From Craspedostauros australis (taxonomy: Eukaryota; Bacillariophyta; Bacillariophyceae; Mastogloiales; Achnanthaceae), in contig JAMXDE010000038.1 of NCBI GenBank assembly GCA_026770025.1, positions 598,257-662,256 of the forward strand: DNA of 64,000 nt, read 5' to 3'. Position numbers and translations under genes: made by a program. This document shows positions 32,743-41,820 of the stretch, piece after piece. The notes under the pieces were generated by a model. It saw nothing but the letters and a program-made list of their open reading frames with translations, searched no databases and had not been told where the DNA came from. How positions within the stretch are numbered: the first letter of the stretch is position 1; each line of letters begins with the position of its first letter.

Positions 32743-35700
32743 ATGGCGGCGCGGATGATCGAACTGAAGGCGAAGCGCGCAACGATGTCCCATCGCGACA
32801 TCGCCCCGCTGTTGCCGACCACAGGCAAGGAGTCACCCGCTCCAACTCCGGGCGAGGAGATCATGAAGGAGATCATCACGTCGAAGGCCAAGCTAACGAG
32901 CACCGTATCTATGACGGACAACGATTCCTCCTTCGACCTCGCGTCCAAGCAGTCTCTCAACTTCGACCGCGCGGGTCTCGTGGGACGCGACAAGGAGAAG
33001 CGGATCATGTCCAACGCCATCCGCCAGCTGCTCAAGCAGCAACCTGCCGACGGCGAGGCTCTCAAGACCCTGTGCCTCATCTCCGGTCCGTCGGGTTCCG
33101 GCAAGAGCAAGCTCGCCACGCACTACCGGCAGCACTGCCTGGACAGCTTCGCGTTCTTCGTCTGCGGCAAGTTCGATCTGCATCAAATGGAGGAGCCCTA
33201 CGCCGGCATCCGTAGTGCGATGGGGGAGCTCATGGAACAGATCAAGTTGCTGCCGCCCAACGACGTCGTCGGCGCAACCATGGACGATCCAAGGAGGGTC
33301 TCGCGCGTGCATCAGGCGCTGGTCCGCAATCTGTCGTCCAGCGAGCTGAGGACGCTGCACAAGATCGTCCCTGGTATGTACAAATGGATGACGGGCGAAG
33401 ATGCCGTCACCGTCGGCACGCGGCAAAGCAAATGTGCGGACCTCACCAGCAGGGATGCAACCAGCGACGATGTCAACAACAGCAATGTCAACAACAGCAA
33501 TAATGATGACAATAGCGACACTGCAGCCATCATCACGAATACGGAGCTGGTTGGCAGTAACTCCATGATCCAGCAGAAGTCGCTTGCAACCCTATCGATA
33601 GGATCCGACGGTGAGAGGAATCCTGCCGCGGCGGAGGGATACAAGGAGAAGTCCGACAGGATCAAGCACACGCTCAAACGGTTCCTGCAGATCATTTGCC
33701 AACACAGCCCGCTTGTGCTCATGATGGATGACATCCAATGGGCCGACAAGGCGTCGCTGGATCTGATCGAAACGTGGACGCTGGATGCTGAAATCCCGTC
33801 TTTGATGATCGTGGGATGCTTCAGATCCAACGAGCTGGAGCAGAATGAATCGCTGCAAGGCATGATCGGCACTCTCGAGAACTTGAAGCGAGAGCGAGCC
33901 ATCCGCATCATCAACATCCATATGAGCGACCTACCCCAGCACAGCGTCCGGCGGATCCTCGTCGAGATCCTGCTGCCGGACAAGGATGACGATGTCAACG
34001 GCCTCGCGGATATCGTCCATCGCAAGACGGGCGGCAACATCTTCTTCGTCAAGCAGTTTCTGGAATCGTTGGTTGATGACGATCTGCTGTGGTTTGATGA
34101 GGTTGGTGGGATGAAGTGGCTCTGGGAGGAACGCAAGATCATCGCCGAGTCGTCGGCCACGGACAACATTGTGGATCTGATGAAGCACAAGCTGCATCGC
34201 GTTGATGATGCTCACCAGGCACTCCCGATTGCAGCGTGCCTCGGATGCACGTTTTCGCGCAAGAGGTTGATGCTTGTGATTCGGGCATTTTCGATCCATT
34301 CCGATCACAGGGTGTTCTTTCGAGATCTGCTGATTGAGGATGACGCAGCGCAGCCCAAATTGGTTGGTGCCGAACCAAGACGGAAGCAACGGCGGCGGCA
34401 AAGTGTCGATCTCACATCGCATAAGAGCATACAAAAGGTCCTCGATACCTGCGAACGCGAAGGGCTCATCGAGCAACATTCCCAACATCAAACCAAGCGT
34501 GCCAAGTCGAAAACCAAGACCGAGAAGGCGCGAGCGGCATCAAACCAAGCGCGAAACGATGATGATCGATGCACCTTCATCCACGACAAGATCCAGGAGG
34601 CGGCATTGGCGTTGGTACCCCAAGACAAGTTATCTGAGCTGCAGCATAGGGTTGGTGACATCCTGCTCTCCTCCTTCTCCAATGGCGAGATGGAGGATCA
34701 CGACATCTACATGGTCGCTGGCCTCATCAACACGAGGCTTGACCTGATTCCAGCCACGGCAGAGCAATCCAACCGCCGCATGAGGATCGCCATGCTCAAC
34801 TACAAGACGGCCCAGCTCGCCGTGGAGTGCGCCGCGTTTCAAGCTGCGTTGCGGTACTTCGCAACGGCCATGCAGATGCTGCCTACCAATCATTGGAAGA
34901 GCCATTTCGCCGAGAGCTTGGATATCTACGCCTCGGCAGCTGAGTGCGCATACCTCATAAATGACTCCAACAAGGCCAAGGAGTACTGCTCGGCCGTCCT
35001 ATCGCTTGAGTGCCCTCTGCTTCACAAGGTCCGAACTTATCATATCTTCCTAGAAGTCCTATTCACGGAATCTCAAGCACACAAGACGGTCAAGACGCTA
35101 CCAACGTGCATCAACCTGCTCAGCATGCTTGGTTGCGAACTGCCGAAGAGCAGCTTCAGCAGAAAGATGCGACTCATCTTTGGCCTGTCGAAGATGAAGC
35201 GAGTGGCATCAAAATGGACAGTGGAATCCTTTCGAAGCATGCCAGCGTCACAGGATCCAACGCAAATGGCAATCGTCAAGACCCTCAACAAGTCAATCGT
35301 CATCGCCTTCGTTCTCGAGCCGGACCTATTTCCTTTGATCATCGTCGAGTGCGTACGCAGGACCTTGAAGTACGGAATCATGCCATGCTCAGCACCTGCT
35401 TTTAGTTGCTTGGCCTTACTCGTAGGGTACTTCATGGGAGACTTCGTAACAGCAGTCAAGATTTGCAAGGTTGCTCTCGCCATAACAGATCGCGAATCAA
35501 ATCAATTTTGCAAATGCCAGGTCATGTACACTGCTTGCCTGGGCACCATGCACTGGGTCAGACCTCTGGGGGAGATACCAGCGCCTTTTTGGGAGGCTTA
35601 CGAGCTGGGCATGGCCTGCGGGGATGTCGACTCGGCCATCCGGGCTCTCATGTACTATTGGCTAGCGAGATTCTACATCGGAGTCCCGCTGCCTCAGCTC

Positions 35701-36540
35701 GATGAGGAAATGCTGAAGTACTCGAAGGTCATGGAAGACTTTCAGAGGGCGGACACAAGAAGCATCATCAACGTGACTTGGCAATCAATACGGAACTTGC
35801 GCGGTCTCTCGGACAATGACATCAAGCTGAAGGGAGACATATTCGACGAAGATGACTTCTTCCGGAACGCCACCGAGGAAAGCGACAATTTCGTGTCGGT
35901 TTTGGTGATGTCATGTCGGCAAACGCTGGGCGTTTTCCTCGGCGAGTACGAGTACGGAGCTTCGGCATCGGTGAAAATCTTCGATGAGGAGCTGAAGGTA
36001 TTTGCTGGATCGTTCTTCCTGCCGCTTGCCGCGTGCTATTCCGGGGTCTGCTGCTACGCTGCCTCCCACAGCACATCCAACAAGGCCGATGCGAAGCGAT
36101 ATCGCAAATTTGCTGACAAATGCCGAAAGCAGCTGCAAGTATGGGCAGACAAGGGCAATCCAAACTGCGACCACAGACTCGCCCTCCTGGAGGCGGAGCA
36201 CAAGATGTTGCGATCAAAGTACGACTTTGCCCTCTTCAAGTTCAGGAGTGTCATCGAGATGACCGACAAGCTCGGATGCATCCATGAACAAGCCTTGGCG
36301 AATGAGCGGCTGTCGGAGTGCTTGGTGAGGATGGGCAAGAGAGACGTCGCTCTTCTGGCCATGGCGGAAGCCATCAGGCTGTACGAGGAGTGGGGTGCAA
36401 TGAAAAAGGTTGAGAAGCTGAGGTTGGCATCCGAGAAGATGCGACAGGGGGCACGGGCTGATGGTGTCGCTGTTTCGGTTGGTGGGGATACTGATACGGT
36501 GCCGTTCGCGGCAGGTTCGACAGGCACGGCAAGTGCGTGA
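32743..36540 (+). CDS. STAND-like AAA ATPase with helical repeat C-terminus
   Basis: One frame of 1265 residues from ATG 32743. Residues 77-470 form an AAA_16/MalT-like NTPase: GRDKEKRIM near 83, Walker A GPSGSGKSKLA near 114, Walker B LVLMMDDIQWAD near 323-334, and the sensor-type GGNIFFVKQFLESL near 429. A disordered Asn/Asp/Ser insert (about 240-262) interrupts the NTPase part. A winged-helix-like region (to about 660) has a lysine-rich insert near 585-605. It is followed by a long alpha-solenoid, TPR-like region to about 1230. Similar ATPases in diatoms are often fused to kinase or cyclase output domains. None is present here, so this may be a stand-alone sensor/switch or have lost its partner domain. 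STAND proteins use nucleotide exchange to assemble signalling platforms; the ligand is unknown. Confidence 0.85.
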   Translation: MAARMIELKAKRATMSHRDIAPLLPTTGKESPAPTPGEEIMKEIITSKAKLTSTVSMTDNDSSFDLASKQSLNFDRAGLVGRDKEKRIMSNAIRQLLKQQPADGEALKTLCLISGPSGSGKSKLATHYRQHCLDSFAFFVCGKFDLHQMEEPYAGIRSAMGELMEQIKLLPPNDVVGATMDDPRRVSRVHQALVRNLSSSELRTLHKIVPGMYKWMTGEDAVTVGTRQSKCADLTSRDATSDDVNNSNVNNSNNDDNSDTAAIITNTELVGSNSMIQQKSLATLSIGSDGERNPAAAEGYKEKSDRIKHTLKRFLQIICQHSPLVLMMDDIQWADKASLDLIETWTLDAEIPSLMIVGCFRSNELEQNESLQGMIGTLENLKRERAIRIINIHMSDLPQHSVRRILVEILLPDKDDDVNGLADIVHRKTGGNIFFVKQFLESLVDDDLLWFDEVGGMKWLWEERKIIAESSATDNIVDLMKHKLHRVDDAHQALPIAACLGCTFSRKRLMLVIRAFSIHSDHRVFFRDLLIEDDAAQPKLVGAEPRRKQRRRQSVDLTSHKSIQKVLDTCEREGLIEQHSQHQTKRAKSKTKTEKARAASNQARNDDDRCTFIHDKIQEAALALVPQDKLSELQHRVGDILLSSFSNGEMEDHDIYMVAGLINTRLDLIPATAEQSNRRMRIAMLNYKTAQLAVECAAFQAALRYFATAMQMLPTNHWKSHFAESLDIYASAAECAYLINDSNKAKEYCSAVLSLECPLLHKVRTYHIFLEVLFTESQAHKTVKTLPTCINLLSMLGCELPKSSFSRKMRLIFGLSKMKRVASKWTVESFRSMPASQDPTQMAIVKTLNKSIVIAFVLEPDLFPLIIVECVRRTLKYGIMPCSAPAFSCLALLVGYFMGDFVTAVKICKVALAITDRESNQFCKCQVMYTACLGTMHWVRPLGEIPAPFWEAYELGMACGDVDSAIRALMYYWLARFYIGVPLPQLDEEMLKYSKVMEDFQRADTRSIINVTWQSIRNLRGLSDNDIKLKGDIFDEDDFFRNATEESDNFVSVLVMSCRQTLGVFLGEYEYGASASVKIFDEELKVFAGSFFLPLAACYSGVCCYAASHSTSNKADAKRYRKFADKCRKQLQVWADKGNPNCDHRLALLEAEHKMLRSKYDFALFKFRSVIEMTDKLGCIHEQALANERLSECLVRMGKRDVALLAMAEAIRLYEEWGAMKKVEKLRLASEKMRQGARADGVAVSVGGDTDTVPFAAGSTGTASA

Positions 36541-37159
36541 AGCGGCAAGAAGTAAATAAGTAATATAATAGAGTAGACCGCTTGTGATCGAGTGTGATTA
36601 TGTCGGTGGGTAGATGCGAGGAAGCATGAGTAGGCATGGTACACCGTACCATGGAATAGATGGTTTGACTGCACCGTGCTGTGCTGCTCTGTGCTCTTGA
36701 GGAGATTGGTGTGGTGTGGTGCTGTGTTGAGTTGTTCGTAGATTTCTGCGGTTCCGGTCCTTTTTGGATTTTGTGAGGAAGTTCCGTATCCACGTCTGGA
36801 TCAAGGCTGCGACACAACCACGACATTCGAAGACACCAACACATAGCGAGATTGAGTCACGCGACGTCACAACCCAGACACGTACGACCTCCACACCAAC
36901 AAATGAGAACAAGAATCCAGAAGCAGAAGATCGTGGAAGGTGGAGACATCACCAACAACAACCAAGAGACGCGCTCACCACAACACAGCACACTGCGCAC
37001 ACCATGGTCTCCGATTACCACAATACTCACACAAACACGCTTCCCTCTACTCGTACGACTAATGGTACAAACACTTCCGAGATGATGGGCGCGGTCTTCG
37101 CTGCTTCAATTCCGCCGCCTGAGCAGGTCAGACACCAACGTTGCGCGGAAAATGGCAGG

Positions 37160-37560
37160 TGATGGACGAGAGAGCTGAAGTCGGACCACGCGTCATGTGG
37201 TCTCTTGGCGTCGACTTCGGTTGCGCGTATCTTCCGACAGATGATGCCAATCCCCAAGTTGTCAAGCTGGAGCACTGAGCAAGACTCTCACCCTGCGGCG
37301 AATTCGTCCTGAGGCGTGGAAAGCAACGGCATGGCAGCGAAGCATCGCATGGCATCGGTGCGCTGCACAGGAGATGCATCGCTTTGGACGCCGGAGCAGT
37401 CGCCAACCCAGCCAAGTGGTTGGACCACATCAAGCCTCGCGCACTCCGCCAGCGGCGAGCGATCGCATGAAACATAACCAAAGAGCAATTGGCGTGGCAC
37501 ATGGTTCTTGCTTCGTTGCTTGGCTCATCTGCTGCCCCAATGGCTGGCCCAATGGCTGGC
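37160..37560 (+). pseudogene. Possible decayed Hsp70-like N-terminus
   Basis: In frame with an ATG at 37162, a short stretch reads VMWSLGVDFGCAYL and then DDANPQVVKLEH before a TGA. It resembles the first strand and phosphate loop of Hsp70/actin-fold ATPases (the family has G-I-D-L-G-T-T). About 240 bases further, NITKEQLAWHMVLASL has the spacing and pattern of the Hsp70 segment before the first catalytic helix. Stops and frame changes separate the two. The match is by eye and weak; it may be chance. Confidence 0.2.
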
Positions 37561-37687
37561 CCGAACAACAGAGCAAACGCCCGCGTATAACAAGACACCA
37601 AGGGTATGACGACGAATATGAATGTGAATCCAGCGGAGGCTCCACGGCGCTGGCTCCACTCATATTCCATGCTCCTCGCCTACCGAC

Positions 37688-37735
37688 ATTCGCACTCACA
37701 CTCACACTCATATTCATATTCACACTCATATTCAC
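37688..37735. repeat. CACTCA / CATATT microsatellite
   Basis: Six-base units CACTCA, CATATT and variants are repeated about eight times. Confidence 0.7.
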
Positions 37736-38163
37736 AGCCAGCTTGTCTCCCCTTCGCATCAACACGCCGCACAACTGAATTTAACAATGATCGAGTGATT
37801 GTTTGATGTCGTGGTAGTTCCGCTTGCAGCACTCTCTTCGGAACGTGCAAACCAACTTTCGTCTTTTCACTCAACGCGAGCGTTGGTGTTGAATCGGTGC
37901 ATGACTCGGCATGTGCGATGCGGCATTGGACTGATAACTCGTCATCTCCTTCACCTTGACTGCACAGTGACTACTCATACAAGTCTCACTCCCTACGAAT
38001 CTGAAGGCTCTCTTGATAAAGTAATATAGAGAATATCTAATTGTTCAGACTTTGTCATCTGCGCCCTCCACTGCATGATACGTTTGCTCCTCAAGCGCCG
38101 TTGCTGCAGTGAACTGCTTCACTCCTCTTCCTCGGTGGTGCCGTCCACCTCAATCACTTCGGA

Positions 38164-38760
38164 TCAATTGGTTTTCATAGAGCTGGTTCTCATCGAGCGG
38201 ACGAAGTCCACCAGTGCCGCCCGATCCATGTATGCATCCACTCGCGCGGTACCCTCGTCTTCGCTCAGCGCCTCGTACAACTCCATCATGGACATACGGT
38301 TGTACTCATCATCAATACCATCGCTCTCCATTCTACCATGGCAGAGGTCATGAATGGCTCCCATTAGGTGAGGATGATGAAATAGCTGCTTGGAATCTGG
38401 ATGACTGAACAATTTGTTCTCATATTCAGCTGCCATCCTCATTGCGGTATCCTTCAACAGTGTATAGTTGTGTTGACGGGCGGATAGCAATGCGTCTATC
38501 ATGGTGTCCTCTGTGAGATGCTTGCGGGCCAACTCTGCTTCAAGGACAAGCTTGAGTCGCCAGAAACCGAACTCATTGGCCACAAGGATCAGATGTTGCA
38601 GATCATCCTGTCCAGTGAGGGTGGGAGTTGGCTGGTTTGCGTCATCATCGCCAGCGAAGTCATGAGCGCTGTCATTCAAGGATATCTCACCTGTGTAGAT
38701 GCATTGGAGGACTTATCGGACGTGCCTTGGTTGGAGGTGGGGAAGAGGGATGGTTGTTTG
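38164..38760 (-). pseudogene. BTB/BACK-domain gene fragment
   Basis: From 38712 to 38164 the frame reads VLQCIYTGEISL, the typical last helix and strand of a BTB domain. It continues into a helical region (LILVANEFGFWRLKLVLEAEL, LLSARQHNYTLLKDTAMRM) that looks like the following BACK-type helices, and ends in a normal TAG stop. Just upstream, IPLPHLQPRHVR is in the same frame and fits the preceding BTB segment, but a TAA (38715-38713) separates the two. The rest of the BTB core is not found within 270 bases upstream. The TAA is followed by G, so TAAG could alternatively be a splice acceptor after a pyrimidine-rich tract. BTB proteins usually serve as Cullin-3 adaptors; this copy is probably not functional as it stands. 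Confidence 0.5.
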
Positions 38761-38985
38761 GATGGAGCCGCGCCGTCTTCGGTGTCATCATTCGCGTGCT
38801 GATGTCGGATTCCTTTGTCGACCAGTGTCTCAATGGATGGGGCAGCGATCAGGAGGACTCCAGAGTTTGCCTTCATTGGTTGTTGTTGGTCGCCCTGTCC
38901 ACACGAGGGGATGGTGTCTGCCCTGTTCTCGGTTTGGAAGGATCTGAGCCGGTCTTATCCAATGCTGATGTTGGTCCTCTTGTGG

Positions 38986-39783
38986 CTACTGTTCTTGTGG
39001 TTGTTCATTTGCTTGTTCGTTTTGTTGTAAGTGTTGCTGCAGTTGTTGCAGTTGTGAGTGAACTGAAGGTGAAAGTCCTCTGACGAGGGACTCCATACAC
39101 TCCAGGTGGCCACGCGTGCATGCCCAACGAAGGGGAGTTTCACCTTGGTTGTTTTGACAGTTGATGTTCGCCCCACCTGATTCGATGAGGTACTTCACAC
39201 ACTCCAGCTTGCCATTGGAGCATGCCTCATGAAGGGGAGTCCAACCATAGTTGTTTTTGCAGTTGATGTTCGCCTCACCTGATTCAATGAGGTACTTGAC
39301 ACACTCCAGGTGGCCGTTGTAGCATGCCCGATGAAGGGGAGTGGAACCTATGTTGTTTTTGCAGTTGATGTCCGCCTCACATGATTCGATGAGGTACTCC
39401 ACGCACTCCAGGTGGCCGTTGTGGCATGCTACATGAAGGGGAGTGAGACCATTGTTGTCTTTGCAGTTGACGTCGGCCCTGCATGATTTGATGAGGTACT
39501 TGACACACTCCAGGTGGCCGTTGTAGCATGTATCATGAAGGAGAGTGTCACCATCGCTGTCTTTGCAGCTGATGTCCGCCTCACATGATTTGATGAGGTA
39601 CTTGACACACTCCAGGTGGCCGTTGCAGCATGCCAGATGAAGGGGAGTCCAACCACCGATGGTTTTGAAGTTGACATCAACTCCTTCATTCTGCGTCTTG
39701 TTCTGCCTCTTCCATTCCTTCAACACTGACAAGTCACCTGCCTTGGCAGCATCAATGAGTTGTTGGTTGGTAACACTCGGCAT
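38986..39783 (-). CDS. Ankyrin-repeat protein with near-identical repeats
   Basis: 265 residues from ATG 39783 (MPSVTNQQL). The frame is open to 39969, but that part is encoded by a TATGAG microsatellite and reads as leader. Six consecutive 34-residue ankyrin repeats follow, with the invariant core NGHLECVKYLI and loops such as ANINCKNN. The DNA of the units is also very similar, so the array was amplified recently. The C-terminus is Gln-rich (LQQLQQHLQQNE) and ends at TAG. An N-terminal cap (LIDAAKAGDLSVLKEWKRQN) is present. No other domain. The BTB/BACK fragment starts 270 bases downstream on the same strand; ankyrin-BTB fusions are common, so the two may once have been one gene. Confidence 0.8.
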   Translation of the reverse strand: MPSVTNQQLIDAAKAGDLSVLKEWKRQNKTQNEGVDVNFKTIGGWTPLHLACCNGHLECVKYLIKSCEADISCKDSDGDTLLHDTCYNGHLECVKYLIKSCRADVNCKDNNGLTPLHVACHNGHLECVEYLIESCEADINCKNNIGSTPLHRACYNGHLECVKYLIESGEANINCKNNYGWTPLHEACSNGKLECVKYLIESGGANINCQNNQGETPLRWACTRGHLECMESLVRGLSPSVHSQLQQLQQHLQQNEQANEQPQEQ

Positions 39784-41820
39784 TTTGAGAGTATGGTGGA
39801 TGGTCGCTGGACGATAGACGTTGGACGATTTACGTTGGATTGGCTGTCGAGGATGTCTGTGGTCGGAGCTGCCTATGGAAGAGATATCGATGTTTGTGTA
39901 TGCAACAGCTTGTATTAGTATGAGTATGAGTATGAGTACCATACGCTGTGTGATGAATATGAGTGGCAATTCGATGTCTGTTGTTCACGCGGTTGAGTAT
40001 GGGGTTGAGTGTGGGGTTGGGTGATGTGTGTGTTGTTGTCTTGTTCGCATGGTCTCCTCCTTCTGTTTGCCTGTGTTTGTCTCCTTCTCTTGATCAAACG
40101 CGTCTGGTTCGCGCGGATTGGATCTTTCTGTTCCCATCCATCACGAAAATGCGTGCGACCAACAACAAGAAAGAAGCACCACAACAGAGTTCTCGTTTGG
40201 CCACAATCAACGCAACACCAATCCGAAGCAAACAACGTCAAAGTCTTCGGAAACACAGAGAGCTGTCATCGTCGCCACCACCGCCGCCACCACCATGTGC
40301 ACCATGGCCCACGCTTGCTTGCGTCATCGTGGCATCTGCAAGACCGCTGACCCCCGTCCGCCTGCCATTGCAAGCACCAACTTGAGGTGTGAACCAATGC
40401 CTCGAACAACCATGAAGCCACCGATGAAGCCACCGATATGACTGCCTTTGTTGGTTGCGACCCATCTCATTTGGATTTGGCTGGTTGCCATCCCACCGCA
40501 TTGCAAGCATCACCATCTGCGCAGGCAACAAGAGTCCTCAACATCCAACCAACACCACGTTGTGTATTGGGATGGGTTGGCACATTCAGCAATCAATAGG
40601 CGGAGCGATACTGTGACGCCTCCACTGTTCCTGCCGCACGGAACACCAAGACACAATACCATGCGCATTCTATCCAGAGGCATGAGCGCCATCGTCTTGG
40701 CTCGTGACTTCCAGAGCATCGATGCCCAACCGAGGCGATCGACAGGAACCTCCGTCTCATCAACGAAGTTGGGAGCATCACGAAGGAGGACATATGGGAA
40801 TATGGCGCGCATTGGCAATGGATCACTGACCGCGTGCTTCTTCTACCATATGGAACTCTGTGTCAACCATGATCCGCAGTACGGCACTCGCACTCTGCAT
40901 GGGGTTGCTTGTTGGTTTGTTGGTTGGTTTCTTCTCTTGCTCGTCAAGCTCTCTGGATGCTTGGACTGGGCTGGCTCGTCGGTTCTTGTCTTTCCGCCAC
41001 ACTGGCATTGGTCGCTTCGAAGATTGGAATGGATGGTGACCCTGGCATTTGCTGCTTCAACGGTGAGTGATCGCTCCTCCTGGGACTTGGCAAGGGTCTT
41101 GACTGCAGTGTTGGCGCAATGGCAGGAGTGCAACTCATCCAGCGACGAGGTCAATAGCGCGATACGAGACGGTCAATGGAACCGCACAGCAACCATGCTC
41201 CTCGCGGCTTCTCACCATTTCTCTCTGCCTTGTTCACCATGTGCTCTTCGTCGTCTCTTCCACAAACTTGGATCGGCTGGCATCGGCACTGTAGCTTTCA
41301 ATCTACTTGGCAGTGTGACTTGGAGTAGAGTGCACTGGGTGCGAATCCGGCGGCATGGTGACGACTGTACGGCTTGTGAAAATGCTGCTGCCATGCGTCC
41401 TCTGTCTGCGCAACGAACCAACAACGATGCTGATGGCGGAGTGTGGATGGAACCACGGACGTCCAATCTGCTCGTGAATGACATTGGCAACATCCCTGTG
41501 TGCGTATGTATTGTAGAGAGCGGACCAGACTTGTCGTACACAAGGCAAAGGCAGCATTGGAGCAGTATCCAGCCCTTCAATCTCTTGAAACATCCGGTGA
41601 CTTCATGACTGTGTTCTTTTGCACAAGCAGGGACTCAGTGCATGTGGTACTGTTCCAAACATACATAGAGAAGTACAGTCTCTTCGTAGGTGTGTTACAT
41701 GCAGGGACGTGAGTCTACCACACCTCTATGAGTATGATACGAATACAGAGCGGCCCCTCCGTCTCATTCCATCCCATCGTGTCGTGATGCATCACTGGGT
41801 GGGAGTGTTGGTACCATTAA
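39784..41820. other. Spacer with an unassigned 386-codon frame
   Basis: A + strand frame at 40448-41608 is open for 386 codons but shows no domain. In another + frame, starting at ATG 40438, two stretches read more like real protein (for example AIDRNLRLINEVGS, then ITKEDIWEYGAHWQW at about 40728-40845), interrupted by TAG and TGA. A TATGAG repeat lies at 39916-39938. I do not call a gene; a decayed gene or unrecognised introns are both possible. Confidence 0.3.
39916..39938. repeat. TATGAG microsatellite
   Basis: Four tandem copies of the 6-base unit lie upstream of the ankyrin gene, in its probable 5' leader. Confidence 0.75.

Larger units (their letters stand above)
36541..38163. other. 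Spacer with a possible Hsp70-like relic
   Basis: No intact gene. It contains the Hsp70-like trace at 37160-37560 and a degenerate CACTCA/CATATT microsatellite at 37688-37735, both listed separately. The rest shows nothing I can name. Confidence 0.35.

Noticed and set aside
37125-37156. A 32-base GT...AG segment that would splice an upstream frame to the Hsp70-like trace
   Set aside because: Much shorter than the 182-334-base introns inferred elsewhere in the window; likely coincidence.
40438-40860. Non-standard genetic code to explain in-frame TAG and TGA
   Set aside because: Well-supported genes in the window end at TAA, TAG and TGA where their families end, so the code is standard.
40448-41608. 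A 386-codon + strand frame
   Set aside because: No motif. Another frame in its first part looks more protein-like, so the long frame may be chance.
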